A stretch of 64,000 nt of DNA, from the NCBI RefSeq assembly GCF_032854445.1, contig NC_088300.1, positions 4,404,001 through 4,468,000 of the forward strand, read 5' to 3'. The notes under the pieces are model-generated. The model worked only from the letters and a program-made list of their open reading frames with translations. It had not been told where the DNA came from and ran no database searches. A program made the translations under genes and the position numbers. Source of the DNA: Liolophura sinensis. Taxonomy: Eukaryota > Mollusca > Polyplacophora > Chitonida > Chitonidae. Positions 60,603 to 64,000 of the stretch are shown here, in pieces (position 1 is the stretch's first letter; the number at the start of each line of letters is the position of its first letter).

Positions 60603-61841
60603 CTCTAGGCTCCTGAAATACATTGATGGATGACTTTCCCAGGACATTATCAGAATTCACCATTGCACGACTCGTAGGGATACACCTTGTTGGCCTGAAT
60701 ACGTTTCGGGAACGGGAATGTGGTGATTTTAATTGGTCTTTCAGCTGACTGAACACAATTATGAATAAGAAGCATTGCTGTCTAACGATATCATTGTTAC
60801 TGTGTGTTATCCGTCAACCTGTGTATGTCATCAAGACAGGATTACATGATCTCACTGTATTATTACACTCGGTTAATTTCTTAGTGTGCATCGGAATTTT
60901 TCGGTGCATATCTGTTGCTAATCTCAAGTACCCTAATATTACAAATACTGTATGGTTGCTTCGCACCTGATTTTGAATAGTGATAGAGCCTTGCGGTTCA
61001 ACGCTCCTCCATTGCTATCCATGTACACAGCAATCAAGATATCGCTGGATGAAAGGCTGCAAGTGGCGTGAGATATTACAAAAACCTCATGTCATAGGAT
61101 AAATGGTGAGGTGGTTGACTCCGACCATCCAGAGGAACACTACAGGTATTCTCCACTTAGACCTCATGGATAATGTTCACTACAATAATAATCGTTTCCC
61201 ACGGAATGATGTTATTTATTTCATGTAGGAATTAAGCAGTTTGCCTAAAATATATAAAAAAGGTATGAAAGCTACTGTTTGATTGCCTTTCGGTAAAAGG
61301 AAAAATGCCTTATCTGGTTGTTGTAGACGTAAATGATTTTCTTCTTTCGAAGTTATATCAAAACTTCTTTCCCATGTTCTTTCCGAAAATTTGCGGTTGA
61401 GTTGTTTAATGTCATTAGCTACCCGTGACAATGTAGGTTGCCTATTTTCTAAGAGTGAGACGAATAAACCAAAAAAAGCGAGCACACCACGCAATTTGAC
61501 CGCGACTGCATTTGAAATCTGTACCAGCGTGAGACTAAAGATAACGGTGCACGCTATACATTCAAATCCAATCCCTAGTTCTACGAGATGGCCATTTGTG
61601 TAGTGAATTAAGCAGTGCTTGCCCTCTATGGTAAACCATCATTTATATCCAGGTACGTTTAATCTTCATACAGGTATGCTGAAACTGGGCTTCCCTCTGT
61701 CCTTGCCTGCCGACCTCGGTACATCACGGTCAGGTGTGCCCGGGCCTAACCTTGCGGGTTTAGTACCTGTGGGTGCCCACGATACGCCATTGTGAAAGGC
61801 CAAACGCCCAGTCGTCCGACCCCGCACCATCCACATTAACA
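60603..61841. other. No supported gene
   Basis: Unsupported frames at 60761-60970 (+) and 61494-61216 (-, 92 codons). 61670-61841 is GC-rich and lies against the palindrome; it could be part of the same mobile element. Confidence 0.4.
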
Positions 61842-62125
61842 CTGTTAAAGACGTCATGTCAGAAAGTGAATTAAGTAACAGTATTATCGTTAATAGGGAT
61901 AACACTTTCTGAATATAGCACAGATTCTAGTGCTGAAATTTGGCTGAGACCACTGAGGGTTTCGAACCAGCGATTTGGTGCCTGACTCTGAGGTCGCTGG
62001 TTCGAAACCCGCAGTGACCCAAGCCAAATTTCAGCACAAGAATCTGTGCTATATTCAGAAAGTGTTATCCCTATTAACGATAATAATGTTACTTAATTCA
62101 CTTTCTAACATGACGTCTTTAACAG
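61842..62125. mobile_element. Long near-perfect palindrome (132-bp arms, 20-bp loop)
   Basis: Left arm 61842-61973, right arm 61994-62125, about 94% complementary by eye (roughly eight mismatches, most in one cluster near the loop). Each arm contains GGTTTCGAACC, which matches a tRNA B box on either strand. No coding capacity. It is best explained as a foldback or MITE-type element, or an inverted duplication of a SINE-like unit. A decayed arm relative lies at 32814-32893. Confidence 0.85.
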
Positions 62126-62296
62126 ACGCTTCACCGAGAAGCCATTTGAAAAGAAGGGTGTCAAACTAAATACAGTACACAAGTCACCATGAGATGATGA
62201 TCACTCTTGATCAGATAGTTAAGTGATTGTATTACTTCAGTACATTGAGCAGAAATCAAAGTCTCACCGAAACGCCGTTGTACACATAACAGGACA

Positions 62297-64000
62297 CATA
62301 TCCCCCTCCACTGATCCACCAATAGGGTGTCTGTCCCCCTCCTGAAGTCCCCAACAGGTTACCTGTCCCCTAACATTCCCCAGTAGAGTACGTGTTGTCC
62401 TCCATCATTCCCCGATAGGGTGCCTGTTGTCCTCCATCATTCCCCGATAGGGTGCCTGTTGTCCTCCATCATTCCCCGATAGGTTACCTGTTGTCCTCCA
62501 TTATACCCCCAGTAACGTACCTGTTGTCCTCCATCATTCCCCGATAGGGTACCTGTTGTCCTCCATCATTCCCCCAGTAACGTACCTGTGGTCCTCAATC
62601 ATTCCCCGATAGGGTACCTGTTGTCCTCCATCATTCCCCCAGTAACGTACCTGTGGTCCTCAATCATTCCCCGATAGGGTACCTGTTGTCCTCCATTATA
62701 CCCCCAGTAACGTACCTGTTGTCCTCCATCATTCCCGATAGGGTACCTGTTGTCCTCCATCATTCCCCCAGTAACGTACCTGTGGTCCTCAATCATTCCC
62801 CGATAGAGTACCTGTTGTCCTCCATCATTCCCCCAGTAACGTACCTGTGGTCCTCAATCATTCCCCGATAGGGTACCTGTTGTCCTCCATCATTCCCCCA
62901 GTAATGTACCTGTGGTCCTCCATCATTCCCCGATAGGGTACCTGTTGTCCTCCATCACTCCACGATAGGGTACCTGTTGTCCTCCATCATTCCCCGATAG
63001 GGTGCCTGTTGTCCTCCATCATTCCCCCAGTAACGTACCTGTGGTCCTCAATCATTCCCCGATAGGGTACCTGTTGTCCTCCATTATACCCCCAGTAACG
63101 TACCTGTTGTCCTCCATCATTCCCCGATAGGGTACCTGTTGTCCTCCATCATTCCCCCAGTAACGTACCTGTGGTCCTCAATCATTCCCCGATAGAGTAC
63201 CTGTTGTCCTCCATCATTCCCCCAGTAACGTACCTGTGGTCCTCAATCATTCCCCGATAGGGTACCTGTTGTCCTCCATTATACCCCCAGTAACGTACCT
63301 GTTGTCCTCCATCATTCCCCGATAGGGTACCTGTTGTCCTCCATCATTCCCCCAGTAACGTACCTGTGGTCCTCAATCATTCCCCGATAGAGTACCTGTT
63401 GTCCTCCATCATTCCCCCAGTAACGTACCTGTGGTCCTCAATCATTCCCCGATAGGGTACCTGTTGTCCTCCATCATTCCCCCAGTAATGTACCTGTGGT
63501 CCTCCATCATTCCCCGATAGGGTACCTGTTGTCCTCCATCACTCCACGATAGGGTACCTGTTGTCCTCCATCATTCCCCGATAGGGTGCCTGTTGTCCTC
63601 CATCATTCCCCCAGTAGCGTACCTGTTGTCCTCCATTATACCCTCAGTAGGGTACCTGTTGTCCTCCATCATCCCCCCTGTAGCGTACCTGTTGTCATCC
63701 ATCATTCCCCCAGTAGCGTACCTGTTGTCCTCCATCATTCCCCCAGTAGCGTACCTGTTGTCCTCCATCATTCCCCCAGTAGCGTACGCGTTGCCTTCCA
63801 TCGTTCCCCGATAGGGTACCTGTTGTCCTCCATTATACCCCCAGTAGGGCACCTGTTGTCCTCCATCATTCCCCCTGTAGGGTACCTGTTGTCCTCCATC
63901 GTTCCCCCAGTAGCGTACCTGTTGTCCTTCATCATTCCTTCAATAGGGTACATGTTGTCCCCTCCTTCATTCCACAGTACGGTACCTGTTGCCTGCCATC
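62297..64000. repeat. 32/33-bp tandem array, running off the window end
   Basis: Two subtypes: CCCCGATAGGGTACCTGTTG then TCCTCCATCATT (32 bp) and CCCCCAGTAACGTACCTGTGG-type then TCCTCAATCATT (33 bp), often alternating. A block holding the rare ATCACTCCACGATAG variant occurs at 62954 and again at 63538, 584 bp apart. More than 50 units are present; the right edge is beyond the window. Open frames on both strands are by-products. Confidence 0.95.

Noticed and set aside
61216-61494. 92-codon - frame
   Set aside because: No recognisable domain or transcript signals.

Overview
This window looks like nuclear DNA from an invertebrate, most likely a mollusc or another lophotrochozoan. The evidence is as follows. 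It is AT-rich, genes are sparse and split by GT-AG introns, and there are no operons. Two families of tRNA-derived SINEs are present whose bodies I recognise as common in molluscan genomes. An inactive Tc1/mariner element and hairpin-type MITEs are also present. The species assignment is an inference; I could not search a database.

Protein-coding content is small. The firmest genes are two paralogous 12-TM major facilitator transporters of the SLC46 (proton-coupled folate transporter-like) family, arranged tail to tail: one on + (9737-12469) and one on - (21432-18489). Both have three coding exons, phase-1 introns at the same two places, a splice acceptor just upstream of the ATG, a G-T-Y-S-D-K-I-G-R-R loop motif, three N-glycosylation sequons in the first outer loop, and the paired cysteines known from PCFT. 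The window opens with what looks like the last coding segment of another gene (1-177, +). A 69-residue cysteine-rich ORF with a signal-peptide-like start and a nearby AATAAA (54985-54776, -) is a candidate small secreted protein.

Most of the rest is repeats. There are more than a dozen unrelated tandem arrays with periods of 18, 27, 32/33, 35, 37, 45, 48, 49 and 69 bp. Two are very large: a 49-bp satellite (22584-28603, about 123 units) and a 48-bp array (about 42335-52075, about 200 units). Both carry higher-order duplications, including an apparently near-identical 1,776-bp tandem duplication in the 48-bp array. Arrays whose period is a multiple of three are open in several frames and give long artificial-looking ORFs; I annotate these as repeats, not genes.

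Layout: 0-6 kb, gene end, 27-bp and 48-bp arrays and SINEs; 6-22 kb, transporter pair with SINEs and a MITE; 22.6-28.6 kb, 49-bp satellite; 29-42 kb, small arrays, SINEs and a Tc1 element; 41.4-52.3 kb, a 45-bp and 48-bp superarray with decayed edges; 52-58 kb, mostly unique sequence with the small secreted-peptide candidate; 58.5-60 kb, purine-rich 18-bp and 45-bp arrays; 60-64 kb, a second SINE type, a near-perfect 284-bp palindrome and a 32/33-bp array running off the end.
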